From Siphonodentalium dalli (taxonomy: Eukaryota > Mollusca > Scaphopoda > Gadilida > Siphonodentaliidae), in contig CP136062.1 in assembly GCA_032622095.1 (NCBI GenBank), forward strand, positions 162,684,875-162,748,874: DNA of 64,000 nt. The letters are read 5' to 3'. Shown here one piece after another: positions 21,095 to 32,819 of the stretch. The notes under the pieces were generated by a model. It saw only the letters and a program-made list of their open reading frames with translations, was not told where the DNA came from and searched no databases. A program made the translations under genes and the position numbers. Numbering within the stretch: the stretch's first letter is position 1; each line of letters opens with the position of its first letter.

Positions 21095-23830
21095 AGTTAC
21101 TCAATCCTAATTTCGTATATTTCCAAATTACTCAGTGGTTTTTGTGACGTCCAAATTTTCTCCCAACTGACAGATGATAAGGTATATCGTATGCATCTGA
21201 TCTATCAAATTCCCTCGGAGATATGCACTGCCATCAATGCCTTTCATAAGAATATAAAGTTTATGCTCTAATTTGGAACAACGACCGTCAACAAATTTTG
21301 ACCATTCTTGCCTTTATAATTATTGAAATTGGGTATCTTCCCGTTTCTCCGTAGACCATGAAATTTGGTGTAGATGTTTTCATTCATAATAAATACTTGA
21401 TAAATTTTCGATGGACTATTTCGAAACTGTCGGTATTTTCGAACCCCCAGACTTAACTGCCATACATCAAGATTGGCCCAACCATTGTATCAAACAGTCT
21501 AAGCGCCAAATCACATGGCATGTTGAGCTTTCAGATTCTATGGAGGACTGAGTACGACTGATTCTTAAATTGCACCGCCTTACAGAATCGACCATTTCGG
21601 AAAAATTGTACTCCCAGATAATAGAAAATATCAACTGTTTCTACACTGGTCCCATTCATCGTGAATTTGTACTCAGTTTATGACTTTTTGTTAGAAGCTC
21701 ATTATTTTTGTTTTCTCGACATTAACTGTTAATCTCCATGATTCGGTGTAATACGCGAATGAATTTAATGCCCTTTGTGAACCATCTGAGCTCTCGGCCA
21801 TCAGAATGGTGTCATCTGTGCATAAAGGATGCACAACAGTTTCAGTTATTCACCGAACTGGTAAAAAAAGGATTACCAATATCATTAAGGCCTTGTATAC
21901 CACTATCATATAGAAAGTCGTCCAGCTGGCTAGGTTGTTTAAGAATATTGAGAATAGGAAGGGGGATAGGCTCACTCCCTGCCTCACACCTATGTTGCAT
22001 GAAAATACATTTAATGTGGAGTCCTCTTTTTGATACACGATTTAATGCCATCATACATACTTCTGATAATCTTAAACATTTTCCCTCCAATATTACTTTT
22101 CAAAAGTTTATACATCAACCCTAGCTTTTCTCCAAACCATATCAAACGCTTTTCTTAAATCAATAATGAACAAAATAACCTCTTATTTCTTAACAAATAG
22201 ATCTCAATCAACGAATAAAGTATGAACATATTATCAGTCGTTAAAAGATTTGCTCTGAACCAAGCCTGGTTGTCATTTAGTAGAAGCAATTTATTAGAAT
22301 AAGAATCTAGTCTGATGTTTAATACACCTGAGAATACTTTACTCATACACTGCTCAATAAAGTGATCCCACTGTAGGAATCAGCATTTCTCCTGTCGCCT
22401 TTCTTTTATATATAAACCCTGAATCCCAACTGTCTGGATATTTTCCAGAGTCTAGTATTGCATTGAAAAGCTGTTTATAAACTGAAACCATTATATACTG
22501 TGCTCGCTTGATATATTCGTTAGTTATTTCATGATCGGGCCTGGCTGCCTTGCCATTTTAAAGTGATTCGATAACTTTAAGAATTTTGGTTTCTCTGATT
22601 GGGTCATCTAGTCCCTCATCGGTGCATTCATCACATTCCATCTAATAATGTATCTATATTATCAGTCGTATCATCTGTAGTTTCGTTAATATATTTGAAA
22701 TGTTCTATCGAGAACTCTTCCATTGGTACATATGTGACCCGCTATCATCGCTATAATTTCCAGTGGTATGCTGTCGCAGTATTCTCCAAAGTCTTTAGCT
22801 GTCATGTTTGACCATAAATCGCGAATGCAATCTTCATTATTTTCGTGATTTTTTGATTTATAATTTTTTATATGTCTTACCCGCCTCTATAAACACACGT
22901 TTATTTCTACCTGTTTTATTCCGGGTATACTTTACTTGTGCTTTTCTAAAACGCTTCTGTTGATTTCGGCAATCCTCATCAAACCATTGCTTGTTAAATG
23001 CTTTTGTCTGAGCACGATTATTCTTCCGATAGCGACCAAACACCATTTCAGTGGAGTCAATAAATAAATTTCTGATTTCATAACAAGCTTGCTCTACATT
23101 GGATACATGTTTGTGAGCCAAGTAATTCGTAAATTGCCCCCTCTAAGCGAATATATTATTGAAAGTGCAAAGAAACTGTACACCTTTACTTTCATCCCAA
23201 GGCCTAATCTTCGGCAGAATTAAGTCCACAGTTTCCATCTCTATAGGTCTCATGCAGTACCACGAACTCATTACGACAAGAACAATTTTGTATTAAATGT
23301 AACAGATTATGGACATCTGAAAAGAACAGTGAAAATTCAATGAACCTCAAAATCGACAACCATGCATGCATAATATATTTTTTGAGGCGATCATATAATC
23401 AGCAACACCCCTTTATCTTGGCCATAATTCGTCCATTTATGATACGCACTAGACAATTGATGTGCCTGCATAAACCAAGTAGCAAATTTCCATTCCTAGT
23501 CCGGTCTTTTGAATGTCTGCTAAGCTCGAAATCGAACGAACTGTCAGGAATTAATCCCAGATATGAATGTACTCGTATTATCGTATTGTTAAAAACAATT
23601 GTTTTTTTGTGCTGTTCTAGAGTTAAAATCTCCCATAAGCAAGATCCCATTCGCCCTCGCAATTCAGCGTGCCTATTACAGTTCCAATCTCTATCCCCCA
23701 GTTGTCGGAACCTAGGTAGACCCCGCCTACCAGTATGCTATGCTTATTGTTAGTGATACGGAGCCAGACTATGCAGTCTGATTCTTTCTGAATTATATGA
23801 CAAAAATAATTTTGCATGCGTTTGCTTACA
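21095..23830 (-). pseudogene. decayed LINE (endonuclease plus reverse transcriptase)
   Basis: Minus-strand non-LTR retrotransposon, 5' end near 23830. In order: endonuclease-like pieces (23400-23820), a linker with FNKQWFDEDCRNQQKRFRKA (22858-23121), RT blocks FSGVLNIRLDSYSNKLLLLN (22155-22346), IGVRQGVSLSPFLFS (near 21985), and a catalytic box that reads CTDD in place of the usual YADD (21811-21822). Downstream are LFDTMVGPILMYGS (about 21490-21520) and VYGETGRYPISIIIKARMVK (about 21310-21370). Several frameshifts and stops make it non-functional. A trinucleotide array follows at its 3' end. Confidence 0.85.
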
Positions 23831-23873
23831 GGTTATCGTCGTCGTCCACGTGTTTTGTGCAAAAATAAAACAA

Positions 23874-24313
23874 ATACTGCAAATAGTGTGTCTGTCATTT
23901 TCAGAATGAGGTCCCCAGAGGGTGAATTTAGTGATGATATCCTGCAAAGCAAGCTAGCATCACCCAATTCACCATCTGGGAACATCATTCTGCTTAGGTG
24001 TCATCATCTGGGAAGTATTTATAGTCTCAAATTAACATTGTTTTTACTTTTTCCTTTCTGAGAAGTTTCTATATCACATTATTTGCAGAAGATATCTAAA
24101 TGCATACTTATTGCATAGTCAAGGTGACTAATGGGTGAACATCACCATGCAACTTCAACTGGGATCGAACTTCAATCTGATTGCCTAAGCAGAATGAGGT
24201 TCCCAGAGGGTGAATTTGGTGAGACCAGCCTGACGTGTGAGCTACCATCACTAAATTCACCCGCTGGGAACCTCATTCTGCAATTGACAGACATACACTA
24301 TTTGCAGGCTTGA
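23874..24313. mobile_element. GCAGAATGAGG foldback element, long form
   Basis: CTGCAAATAGTGTGTCTGTC opens and its complement (TTTGCAGGCTTG) closes. Hairpins at about 23905-23995 and 24188-24282. It lies just upstream of the LINE remnant's 5' side. Confidence 0.8.
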
Positions 24314-24656
24314 ATACTTTTCAGCTTTTCAGTTATCGGGTAGTCGATTCGACTGTATTCACGTCAAGCAATGATTGTATTGTCATTTTGCGCTTCATCA
24401 GACCTCACAAAATAACATTGTCTCTCTTAATATATTTTACATGATTTATATTACAAACTGAGCGATGTATGAATCATTACTATTCCTCTTCAGACAAATG
24501 TTTAATTCACTATATTTAATATTTATTTTGTCATATACCAGATGATGGCAGGAAGACAGCCTTCTTGGTTATGCTGTTCCCATTAACTCATTATTGTCAA
24601 GTTATGTTTTCATTGTTGTGTACATGTATTGAGTTATAAATAAATATTCATATATA

Positions 24657-24804
24657 CAGTATAATGCCCTAAGTAATCGACCCCTTAACCACAGTAGAAT
24701 TATGGTAACTTTTCAGGATTTAGTAGGAAATATAGCTTGTTGCCATTCATTGGAAAGCTCTCCACGAGAGCTGTGGTTAAGGGGTCGATTACTTAGGGCA
24801 TTAA
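24657..24804. mobile_element. mariner-like hairpin MITE, shortened
   Basis: TA|CAGTATAATGCCCTAAG left end, GCTCTCCACGAGAGC centre, TTAGGGCATTA right end. Inner right arm partly deleted. Confidence 0.7.
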
Positions 24805-25389
24805 TATATAGTCATAGTCGTGAGTTATACAAGATGCATCATTCTCATTGTATATTGTTTACATTTATGTATTTCTGTCAGTTCCACTTCAAAGGAACGA
24901 ATGGTCTTTGTTTTAGAAATAGCAGTTACCAAATTAAGAAAATTTACTCAAGAATATACTAGCAGTATAGTATAATGATAGTATGAATGAGATATTATCC
25001 ACCAAAACACATTTTGTGTGAGCTGAGCGTTTGTTTATTTATACAGCTCGTAAATAGGAAGAGATAAGCAAAACACTCAAAACTGTGGCAATATTTTTAG
25101 GAGAATGATTCACGGTGACCAATTCAACACCTAAATCTTGAGTTGTAAACAACTTGGTGGCATTTCTAACCAAAGTTCACTTAGTGAGGTATCCCCAGAG
25201 TTTGCTTACATAACATGGTGTGTGTTTACATAACACAGAATACTAACATGGCAATAACATGCAATTTATGCAATATTTATGATTGGTTGGTATAAAAAAA
25301 AAAATTGTCTATAATATAATATTCTATCTGTTTATTGCGGTTTTAACGGATATGACTATTTTAAAAACAATGATTATCATATCTTTAAG
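24805..25389. other. no feature seen
   Basis: AT-rich; no exon or repeat recognised. Confidence 0.5.
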
Positions 25390-26084
25390 CAAGCCTGCAA
25401 ATAGTGTGTTTGTCATTTGCAGAATGAGGTCCCCAGAGGGTGAATTTATTGATGCTAGCCCGGCAAATTCACCCTCGATCAACCTCATTCTGCTTAGGCC
25501 TCAACTGCTATGGGAGACCTAGGACCAGATTGAAGTTCCCAGTGGACAGTTGAAGATGGTGATGTTCACACATTAATTAGTCACCTTGATTATGCATTTT
25601 ATCTTCTGCAAAATAGGGGATATAGAAACTTCCCAAAAGGGAATAAGAACTAAAAACATTGTTAATTTGAGACTATATATACTTTCCAGAAGATGAGGCC
25701 CACTATTGGCCAAATTGTAAAAGAGTTGTGATACCCCTACCCTTGGTAGAAGAGGTTGAAACAAACTTTTTCTGGAAGGTAAATCTATATCATTTATGAA
25801 AATGATTCTTGGTCTTGCCAGACTTAGTGGCAGCTATGTATATTAAGACTATTTGTGAATGTGGGCTAGCATCACCAAATTCACCGTCTGGGAACCTCAT
25901 TCTGCTTAGGCATGCTATGGGAGACCTATATGATCAGATTAAAGTTCCCCAGTTGAAGTTGGTGATGTTCATCCATTAGTCACCTCGATTATGCATTTTA
26001 TCTTCTGTGTGGGATAACATAACTAAATTCACCCTCTGGGGACCTCATTCTGCAAATGACAGGCACACTACTTGTAGACTTGAA
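25390..26084. mobile_element. GCAGAATGAGG foldback element, longest and rearranged
   Basis: GCCTGCAAATAGTGTG opens, CACACTACTTGTAGAC closes. The spacer motif CACCTCGATTATGCATTTTA occurs twice (about 25583 and 25981), so two copies appear to have merged. It ends 147 bases from the 26.2-kb EGF exon. Confidence 0.7.
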
Positions 26085-26230
26085 TGATGCGCTCGATCAT
26101 TGTGGAGATATAGAAATTCTAAAATGACAACAGAAGCACATAACAGAAGTGTGGTGATTGCAGGACTTCTTATTTGTAAAAAAAAAATGCTATTTTTTCA
26201 ATACAATCAATAGTGACCATGAGCACTCAC

Positions 26231-26341
26231 CTATTAAGCAAGTAGGGCCAGTCCATCCAGTTGGACAAGTGCATGGGCACGCATTAATTCCATCAGTTGC
26301 TGTGCCAGCATTACAAGTGACTCCTCCGCAGTCATCAATAT
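26231..26341 (-). CDS. EGF-like domain exon with a displaced cysteine
   Basis: 37-codon EGF-like exon, phase 1-1, with acceptor CTTTCAG and donor G|GTGAGTG. It opens DIDDC and closes with CTCPTGWTGPTC, typical of EGF repeats. The third cysteine is missing: the usual G-x-C is GTA here. A new cysteine instead sits two residues before C4, giving NACPCTC. The total is still six, so disulphide pairing must differ or one cysteine pair is rearranged. The O-fucose and hydroxylation consensus sites are therefore lost. Reading frame and splice sites are intact, so I see no sign of pseudogenisation. Confidence 0.85.
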
Positions 26342-26574
26342 CTGAAAGTAAGAGATGTTAAATATGATCACTAGAAGTCTAGAAAACCTGAATAAAAGGC
26401 TGCCATTCAGTTACAAAAATATACATTTGAACAGTATTATCAATTTGGAGGAGTGTTCAGGTATAACAAGACAGTCGCTCACCTGACTGTAAAGACTGAG
26501 ATGACTGGGACTACAACAGTCAGTAATTGTCAAAATCATTTAAGACAAGTAATTCTAAACAGGGACATAGCTGG

Positions 26575-27676
26575 TATGGCAAGCCGTTTTCACATTTTTG
26601 ATTGATTTAGACTTAAGTCCAATTATTTGGACTTAAGTCCAATTATTTGGACTTAAGTCCAAATAACTGGACTTAAGTCCAAATAATTGGACTTAAGTCC
26701 AAATGAATTGGACTTAAGTCCAAATGAATTTGACTTAAGTCCAATTAGCGAATTGATTTGGACTTAAGTCCCAAATCAATTGGACTTAAGTCCAATTATT
26801 TGGACTTAAGTCCAATTATTTGGACTTAAGTCCAATTAGTGAATTGATTTGGACTTAAGTCCAATTCATTTGGACTTAAGTCCAATTCATCTGGTTTGAA
26901 ACGATAGTCCCCTTCTTTGTAATGGTATATTCCTGCAAGTTTTGATTGACAATCAAACTCCGTACTAACCAGGGCATTCCTGACTCCAAGACTAACTCCG
27001 TACGTTCCCTTTGCCACGTGGCTTGTTTTCGGCATGCCGAGATTGAAAATGTTTCGAATCCGAATTGGCATCTTAATAAATGCTAACTGCATGCATGAAT
27101 GAAGTAAAATTAATTCACGACTTGATTAAATTGTTATTTGACAGCATGTAGTGTAGGCTACACGCAGTTTCGTTTATTGCATTTACTAAGTGTCTTATTT
27201 GTATAATTTGCTCGATTTTCAAAGTCAATGTAATAAGGGTGTACTCGAAAGTCGAATATGTTGAGAAAGGTAACAATTAACAAGATCAACAAGAATTAGA
27301 CCCAAATGTAAACGGCCATTTTCCCACAACTCCGCCCTATGAGCAAAACCAGACCTGCTTAATATCTGATGGGGGTGTTTCTTATACAGATGAATTGGAC
27401 TTATGTCCAAATGAATTGTACTTAAGTCCAAATACCACATAATTGTGAATTCGGCGAGGAATTGGACTTAAGTCCAAATAGATGAAAATATCGGTATTTG
27501 GACTTAAGTCCAAATCAATTGGACTTAAGTCCAATTCCTCGCCGAATTCACAATTATGTGGTATTTGGACTTAAGTCCAATTCGCTATTTGGACTTAAGT
27601 CCAATTATTTGGACTTAAGTCCAAATAATTGGACTTAAGTCTAAATCAATCGAAAATGTGAAAACGGCTTGCCATA
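26575..27676. mobile_element. 1.1-kb foldback element built of GGACTTAAGTCC palindromes
   Basis: Flanked by a 6-bp duplication AGCTGG (26569-26574 and 27677-27682). Ends TATGGCAAGCCGTTTTCACA and its complement. Both arms are arrays of TTGGACTTAAGTCCAA, each unit itself a palindrome: left arm about 26608-26890, right arm about 27390-27640. The 500-bp centre is ordinary sequence with a minus-strand frame (see 26889-27092). Structure matches foldback-type DNA elements; the family is not identified. Confidence 0.8.
26889..27092 (-). CDS. small open frame in the centre of the CTTAAG foldback element
   Basis: A minus-strand frame from ATG at 27090-27092, with about 65 codons of unique sequence before it runs into the palindrome array (then reading ELDLSPN repeats). 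It includes MPKTSHVAKGTYGVSLGVRN. The base composition is less AT-rich than its surroundings. There is no recognisable family or upstream promoter, and it may be a captured exon fragment or chance. Confidence 0.25.
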
Positions 27677-27689
27677 AGCTGGAGGTTCT

Positions 27690-28315
27690 CAGATGAGCAA
27701 GGCTCTTCGCCTTGAACTGTTTAATTGCACACCACTGACAAATCTCCAACCCCTTACACTTTTTAAACAAGACAACAGACCACTGTTCACAAAATTCCTA
27801 TTGCACATCTCTCTTAGAATTAAATTTTAGAACTGGTACCAGTACTTCAAGCTCTCGAACTTGGAAATTACCAACCTGACATCGCCCATAAAGTTAAAAT
27901 TTGAGGCCATTTCGGTCTAACAGTTTAATCCGAAAATATGGACTGTTACTATGTGAACAAACGTGAATCGCCATCTATGAGATCCATTCATCTAGAAATT
28001 TCAAACGGTAGATTTTAAGAGTTGAAATGAACTAATTTTCCTCAAAAGTTTCCGAAAAATTAACCCATGTGTACAAATCTGAACCCTGGTCACCGAATGA
28101 CCCTCCATACCAAACATAAGCTAAATAGGCCCGATGGTTCTTGAGAAGAAGTTGGTTTAAGAATTAATATGGAGAGAGATACTTATGGCCCTGTCTTCTC
28201 ACCTATATGACCTGATGAACTCATTTGACATCCACACCAAAATATATAAACCGGTTTGGCCTTTAATATGTATCTGGAGAAGAAACCAATTGATGGACGG
28301 ATGGCCCTTACAGAA
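27690..28315. other. no feature seen
   Basis: Between two palindrome-rich blocks. Phrases such as GGCCCGATGG and ATATGACCTGATGAACTC suggest an old dispersed repeat, unassigned. Confidence 0.4.
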
Positions 28316-28745
28316 ATTATGAGCTCGCGATAAGCTCACAGAAGATGAATTTTGTGAGCTCGCTGTGAGCGTGTAATTTGAAACTATAGCGAGCTCCCTG
28401 TTAGCTCATTGTGAACTCACTGCGAGATCCCTGCGAACTCTCTGCGAGCTCCCTGTTAACTCTCTGTGAGCTCCCAGCGAACTCTCTGTGAGCTCCCCAT
28501 GAACTCTCTGTGAGCTCCCCACGAACTCTCTGCGAGCTCCCTGCGAGCTCATTATGAGCTCCCTGCGAACTCTTGCGAGCTTATTGTAAACTCCTAGCTG
28601 CGAGCTTACTGCAAACTTTTGCGAGCTTACTGCAAACTCTTGCGAGCTTATTGCCTTACTTTTGCGACCTTAATACATTCTCTTGCGAGCTCAATGTAAA
28701 CTCCTGTGAGTTCGCTGATAACTATCTGCGAACTCTCGATGATTT
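28316..28745. repeat. GAGCTC-rich tandem array, left block
   Basis: Irregular units of about 15-22 bp around TGCGAGCTCCCTG and TGTGAACTCTC. GAGCTC is self-complementary, so units can pair with each other. Units decay toward 28740. Confidence 0.8.
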
Positions 28746-29102
28746 GCCTTAATTGAACAGGTAAAACATATACACCTCTGAACCCATTTGCAATAATATG
28801 GTAGCTGAACATTTAGCATTGGTACCTCTTGAATCACTATGATATTGCAACTTGTTCACAGTGATAGTGGAATCCTTTCTGTAAACAGAAATGGATCACA
28901 CACATATACAATGTAGTATATTTAGCCTCATATTCTGTTATTTGGATCACATTCTGTGAATCACAATATTACAAATCACAAAAAATAGATAGATCACAGC
29001 CAAATTCCACCTAAAATCTTCTGGAATTGATTGTAGTCGAAAGTTTTCAAGATACCAACATTTAATACTGACAGAATATAAATTAAAAAAAACATAAATT
29101 AT

Positions 29103-29242
29103 TCAATTATAAATATCTTCTTTTTTGTATCTTTTTGTGCTCGCAGCTGCTCCTTGAGAACTTCGAGTTAATTGCCTTAATGTTAACCATTGCTCTGTAA
29201 TAGTTGGTTTTCCATCTGGCCCAGTTATGGTCTTCATGTAAG
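29103..29242 (-). CDS. possible terminal exon, unrecognised
   Basis: A minus-strand open stretch follows a TATTACAG acceptor and ends in TGA. It reads in phase 1, which matches the EGF exons, and encodes 45 residues beginning (A)YMKTITGPDGKPTITEQW and ending TKRYKKEDIYN. The composition looks protein-like (basic, hydrophilic, no transmembrane segment). It could be an alternative last exon of the EGF gene, the last exon of a nested gene, or chance. I recognise no homologue. It lies between two GAGCTC-rich arrays. Confidence 0.3.
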
Positions 29243-29317
29243 CTGTAATACAATAATTACAATAATTTACTTGCAATTTAAGTTTAACAATTTAAATGAA
29301 TCATGTTTGGAAAATTA

Positions 29318-29835
29318 ATTTCATGCCCAATAAACAAAGCTAGTTCCCCTCCTATCAGCATTTCATGCCCAATACACAAAGCTAGTTCCCCCATCATCAT
29401 TTCACGCCCTAAATACAAAGCTAGTTACCCCCCCCCCCCCCCACATCATTTCATGCCAATAAACAAAGCTAGTTATAATCCCCTCCCCAATCATCATTTC
29501 ATGTCAAATAAACAAAGCTAGGTATATACCCCCCCCATTATTTCATGCGCAATAAACAAAGCTATTTATAAGTCGTCAACAGTTCAATAGTATGCTTACC
29601 CGCACACCATGTTATGCCCAATAAACAAAGCTACACGTAGTTAACTACCCCATCATCATTTCATGCCCAATAAAGCTAGTTATCCTCCCATCATAATTCC
29701 ATGCCCAAGAAACAAAGCTAGTTATCCCCCCATCCTCATTTCATGCCCAATAAACAAAGCTATTTAGCCCCCCCCCCCCCAATCATAATGGTATGTACAA
29801 TAAACAAAGCTAGTTATAAGTTTTCAACAGTTCAA
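29318..29835. repeat. degenerate tandem repeat with C runs
   Basis: About eleven units of roughly 42-50 bp: AATAAACAAAGCTAGTTA, a C run, CATCATTTCATGCCC. Confidence 0.85.
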
Positions 29836-30531
29836 TAGTATATGCTTACCCAAGTTTCTGGAATCCATGCACTGGCCTGCAGCTATCTTCTCTGAATGAT
29901 TGCTTCGAATTTATAAACAGATTTTGAATAGTTTTTTCAGTTTTAGAAATTAGTTTATCCATGCCTGCAAGCTCAGTTATCTTGAAGTATTAGTGCATGC
30001 AGTCCTATCAGTCTCCAAAGTTGTTGAATGAAACAATTCACAAATCATAGAGAGAACATTATGAACAAAGAGAATATACCATGTGGTAACAGATTAAATT
30101 CAAATTTTACAATAACACAGGAAGTTAATTAGGAACACATGTTGTTTCTGCAGAGCCAGTCAGTGGATTAAATTACAGAAGTATTTATAGAAATTTTAAG
30201 TGCCTGGCTGCTGATAGCATCACAGTCTTGTGGGTGTTTACAATCTTATGTCAAACATTTGTGAAAGTCCTGGGTTTTCCTGTGACTGGGAATTTATTAA
30301 TTCTAATCTTTTCCTAGCCTAGGAGTGGGAATTTATAGTCAGTAATAATTTTGAATTTATTTTTGTTGGAATTTTTTTTTTTTAGGTCTGTTGGGTAACA
30401 TGACAGAGGTCTGCGGCAACCCCCTATTTTTACTAGGGACAATATATGTTTCTCTTTCCATGATAGAGTATTTAAGCTTGCATGCATATGGACAGCTAGC
30501 ATACTATAGAAATTCATGACTTCCTAAACCA

Positions 30532-30960
30532 CAAGCGAGCATGTTAACTATTGCGAGCTCAAAATCAAAATTAGCTCACAATTTGGTGATCCAACTTTTA
30601 ATCTCAGGATTGCGAGATTTAATCAGAATTAAGTTTGCAGTTGCGAGCTCAAATTATAATTAAGCTCACCATCGCGAGCTTCGAAGATTATTATGCTCGT
30701 CATTGCGAGCTCCAAATATCATTAAGTTCGCGATTGCGAGCTCCAAATATCAGTAAGCTCGCGACTGCGAGCTCCAAACATAACTAAGCTCACAACCGCG
30801 AGCTCAGTACATAATTAAGTTCGCAACTGCGAGCTTAAATCACAGTTAAGTTAGCAAGTGTTAGCTTAAATGAAAACCAAGAATCATCAGCGAGCTCTTG
30901 TGAGCTCGCAGGAAGATCGCTTGTTGCCGTGTGAGCTCGCAGCGAGGGAGACATCCCAAC
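30532..30960. repeat. GAGCTC-rich tandem array, right block
   Basis: Units of about 30 bp around TTGCGAGCTCCAAATAT and TTAAGCTCGC. Same core word as 28316-28745 but different spacing. The two blocks may be arms of one foldback element of about 2.6 kb; I could not find end repeats or a target duplication. Confidence 0.7.
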
Positions 30961-31087
30961 AGAGGGATGTATGGGAGGACAGACTGACAGAGAGACAGAC
31001 AAATTCAATCCAATATACCCCCCCCAAGTTTTCTTTGCAAATCAAGGTATAATGAGTTCAACTGGATAGGTGCTGGTAAAGAATATA

Positions 31088-31206
31088 TTATTGGAACAGC
31101 CAAGCCTGAATATAGTGTCTGACATTTGCAGAATGAGGTCCCTAAAGGGTGAATTTAGTGACGCAATCCCGCAAGGTGGGCTAGCAAATGTCAGACACAC
31201 TAAATT
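31088..31206. mobile_element. GCAGAATGAGG foldback element, short deleted form
   Basis: AGCCTGAATATAGTGTCTGAC, hairpin core, GTCAGACACACTAAATTCAG. Internal deletion leaves about 120 bp. Confidence 0.65.
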
Positions 31207-31589
31207 CAGATTTGGGAACAGCATTTTCTTTTGATTTTATTTTAATGACACACATGGGGCATGCGTGCTAAGCAGTTGTTTACACCTGTCTGCCAGATAA
31301 CATCTCAATTGATGACTGTGTGTTATTAACTCTCTCTGTCTGGAGCTAATACTATTGGCTGAATCTGCTGGTGGAAGAGGTGAGTTGGGAGATGAGATGG
31401 GGTGGTGTGCTGTTGGTTTGGGGCAGGGTGGTGGTATGGGTCATGTGGGGGAGGTAATGGAAAGATTTTCATAAATTACATTGGTGCTAGTTTAAAAAAA
31501 AAAAAATTCTTGACTACAGTGGGTGCAGGGGCGCCTCAGTGTTGGGGAAATATAATTTGTTTTCATTTTGAATTTTGATTTTGAGATAT

Positions 31590-31900
31590 GAAACACTCCG
31601 GTTGGGTGATCAAATAGAAATGGAGAAAAATCTTGCTCAATGTAGTTATTTTCATGCATATTAATCAAAATTTACAGCACACATCGTCATTATTATATAT
31701 TAATTAAATGCAATGACTATTGATGTCAAAATCATTTGCGCTATTTTATCTCCGATTGTTGCGTCCCGAATCGAGATGTAAATGTTTACAATTAAGCGTG
31801 GTTCAGACATTGATTTCTATGAAATGGTATGGTCGATTTCTTTGAGTTTTTCGGATGTTAGTAAAATGCTACATTCAAACGCACCCGAACAAGTCAATAA
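31590..31900 (+). repeat. dispersed repeat with coding flavour, copy A
   Basis: Matches 8612-8912 on the opposite strand: GAAACACTCCG, TTGATCAAATAGAAATG-type, CTTGCTCAA, GTCCCGAATC, TGGTCGATTTC, GATGTTAGTAAA. Translation shows VPNRDV and VDFFEFFG with stops. Probably a piece of an unrecognised element or gene. Confidence 0.6.
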
Positions 31901-32129
31901 TGTGTCTTTAAATGAGCTAGGATTTAAATTAAAAAAAAAAAAATTGGAAGGACGGATGGATGGACGGACGGACGGACAAGGAGTGATGACTATAGCTCCA
32001 CCAGAGATTTCGATAGAAACACAGATAATTCAAGAGCAGAATGATTCATATTCATTGTTGTTGAACTAATATAATCTGAACAACTCCCAAGGGAACTACT
32101 AGTACCCATTAATGAGTATTTAGTATTGA

Positions 32130-32580
32130 AAGTTTCAACACACCTAATTTTATTGACCCCTGTCATTCCGTCGGAGGACTATAGTAATGACCTTCGTCCA
32201 TCCGTGGGGGCGTCCATGTGTGGATCTGTCCATCCAGTACTTAGTCTGAACCTGTATTCTGTCATTTTCTGTTCAATTTTTTTGGCACATATATCAACCA
32301 GCATGGGAACCTGTGCACCTTCAATTTTGAGGTCGGTTGGATTCATTTTAGCAGAGTTATTGCCATTTTTCGACATAGAATCGTACATCCCGGAACTCAT
32401 CTTTTGTCTGAGCCTTTATTTCATCATTTTCCATTCATTTAAAAAAAAACTTAATTATCACAGATGTCAACCTGCGCACCTGCGATTTTGAGTTCAGTCA
32501 GAGTCATTTTGGCAGAGTTATTACCACTTTTTGACATAGAAATGTTTTATTTTTTTTATTTTAGAGTTATTGGCCCTTTC
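32130..32580 (-). repeat. 'ATAACTCTGC' dispersed repeat, reverse orientation
   Basis: On plus it opens CCGTCGGAGGACTATAG and then GGACGAAGG-complement; two units with GCAGAGTTATTGCC and TTTGACATAGAA. Related in layout to 14862-15620. Confidence 0.65.
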
Positions 32581-32819
32581 TTGACACATTGAAGATGTTC
32601 AACATATTTAGTGAATATGCACTTTGAATCATTAATTATTGTAATTAATTTCTCCTACAGTTTGTAGTATAGGGATACGAAATCCATAAATCCGTCAAAC
32701 CTGCCAACTTCACCATTCTTCAAATTATTCAAACTGCAGACCTCAAAGTTGCGAGAATTGTGGCAATTAAGCGAAATATTACTCAGGCTTTAGTCTTCAA
32801 ACAAGTTTTATATAGAATA

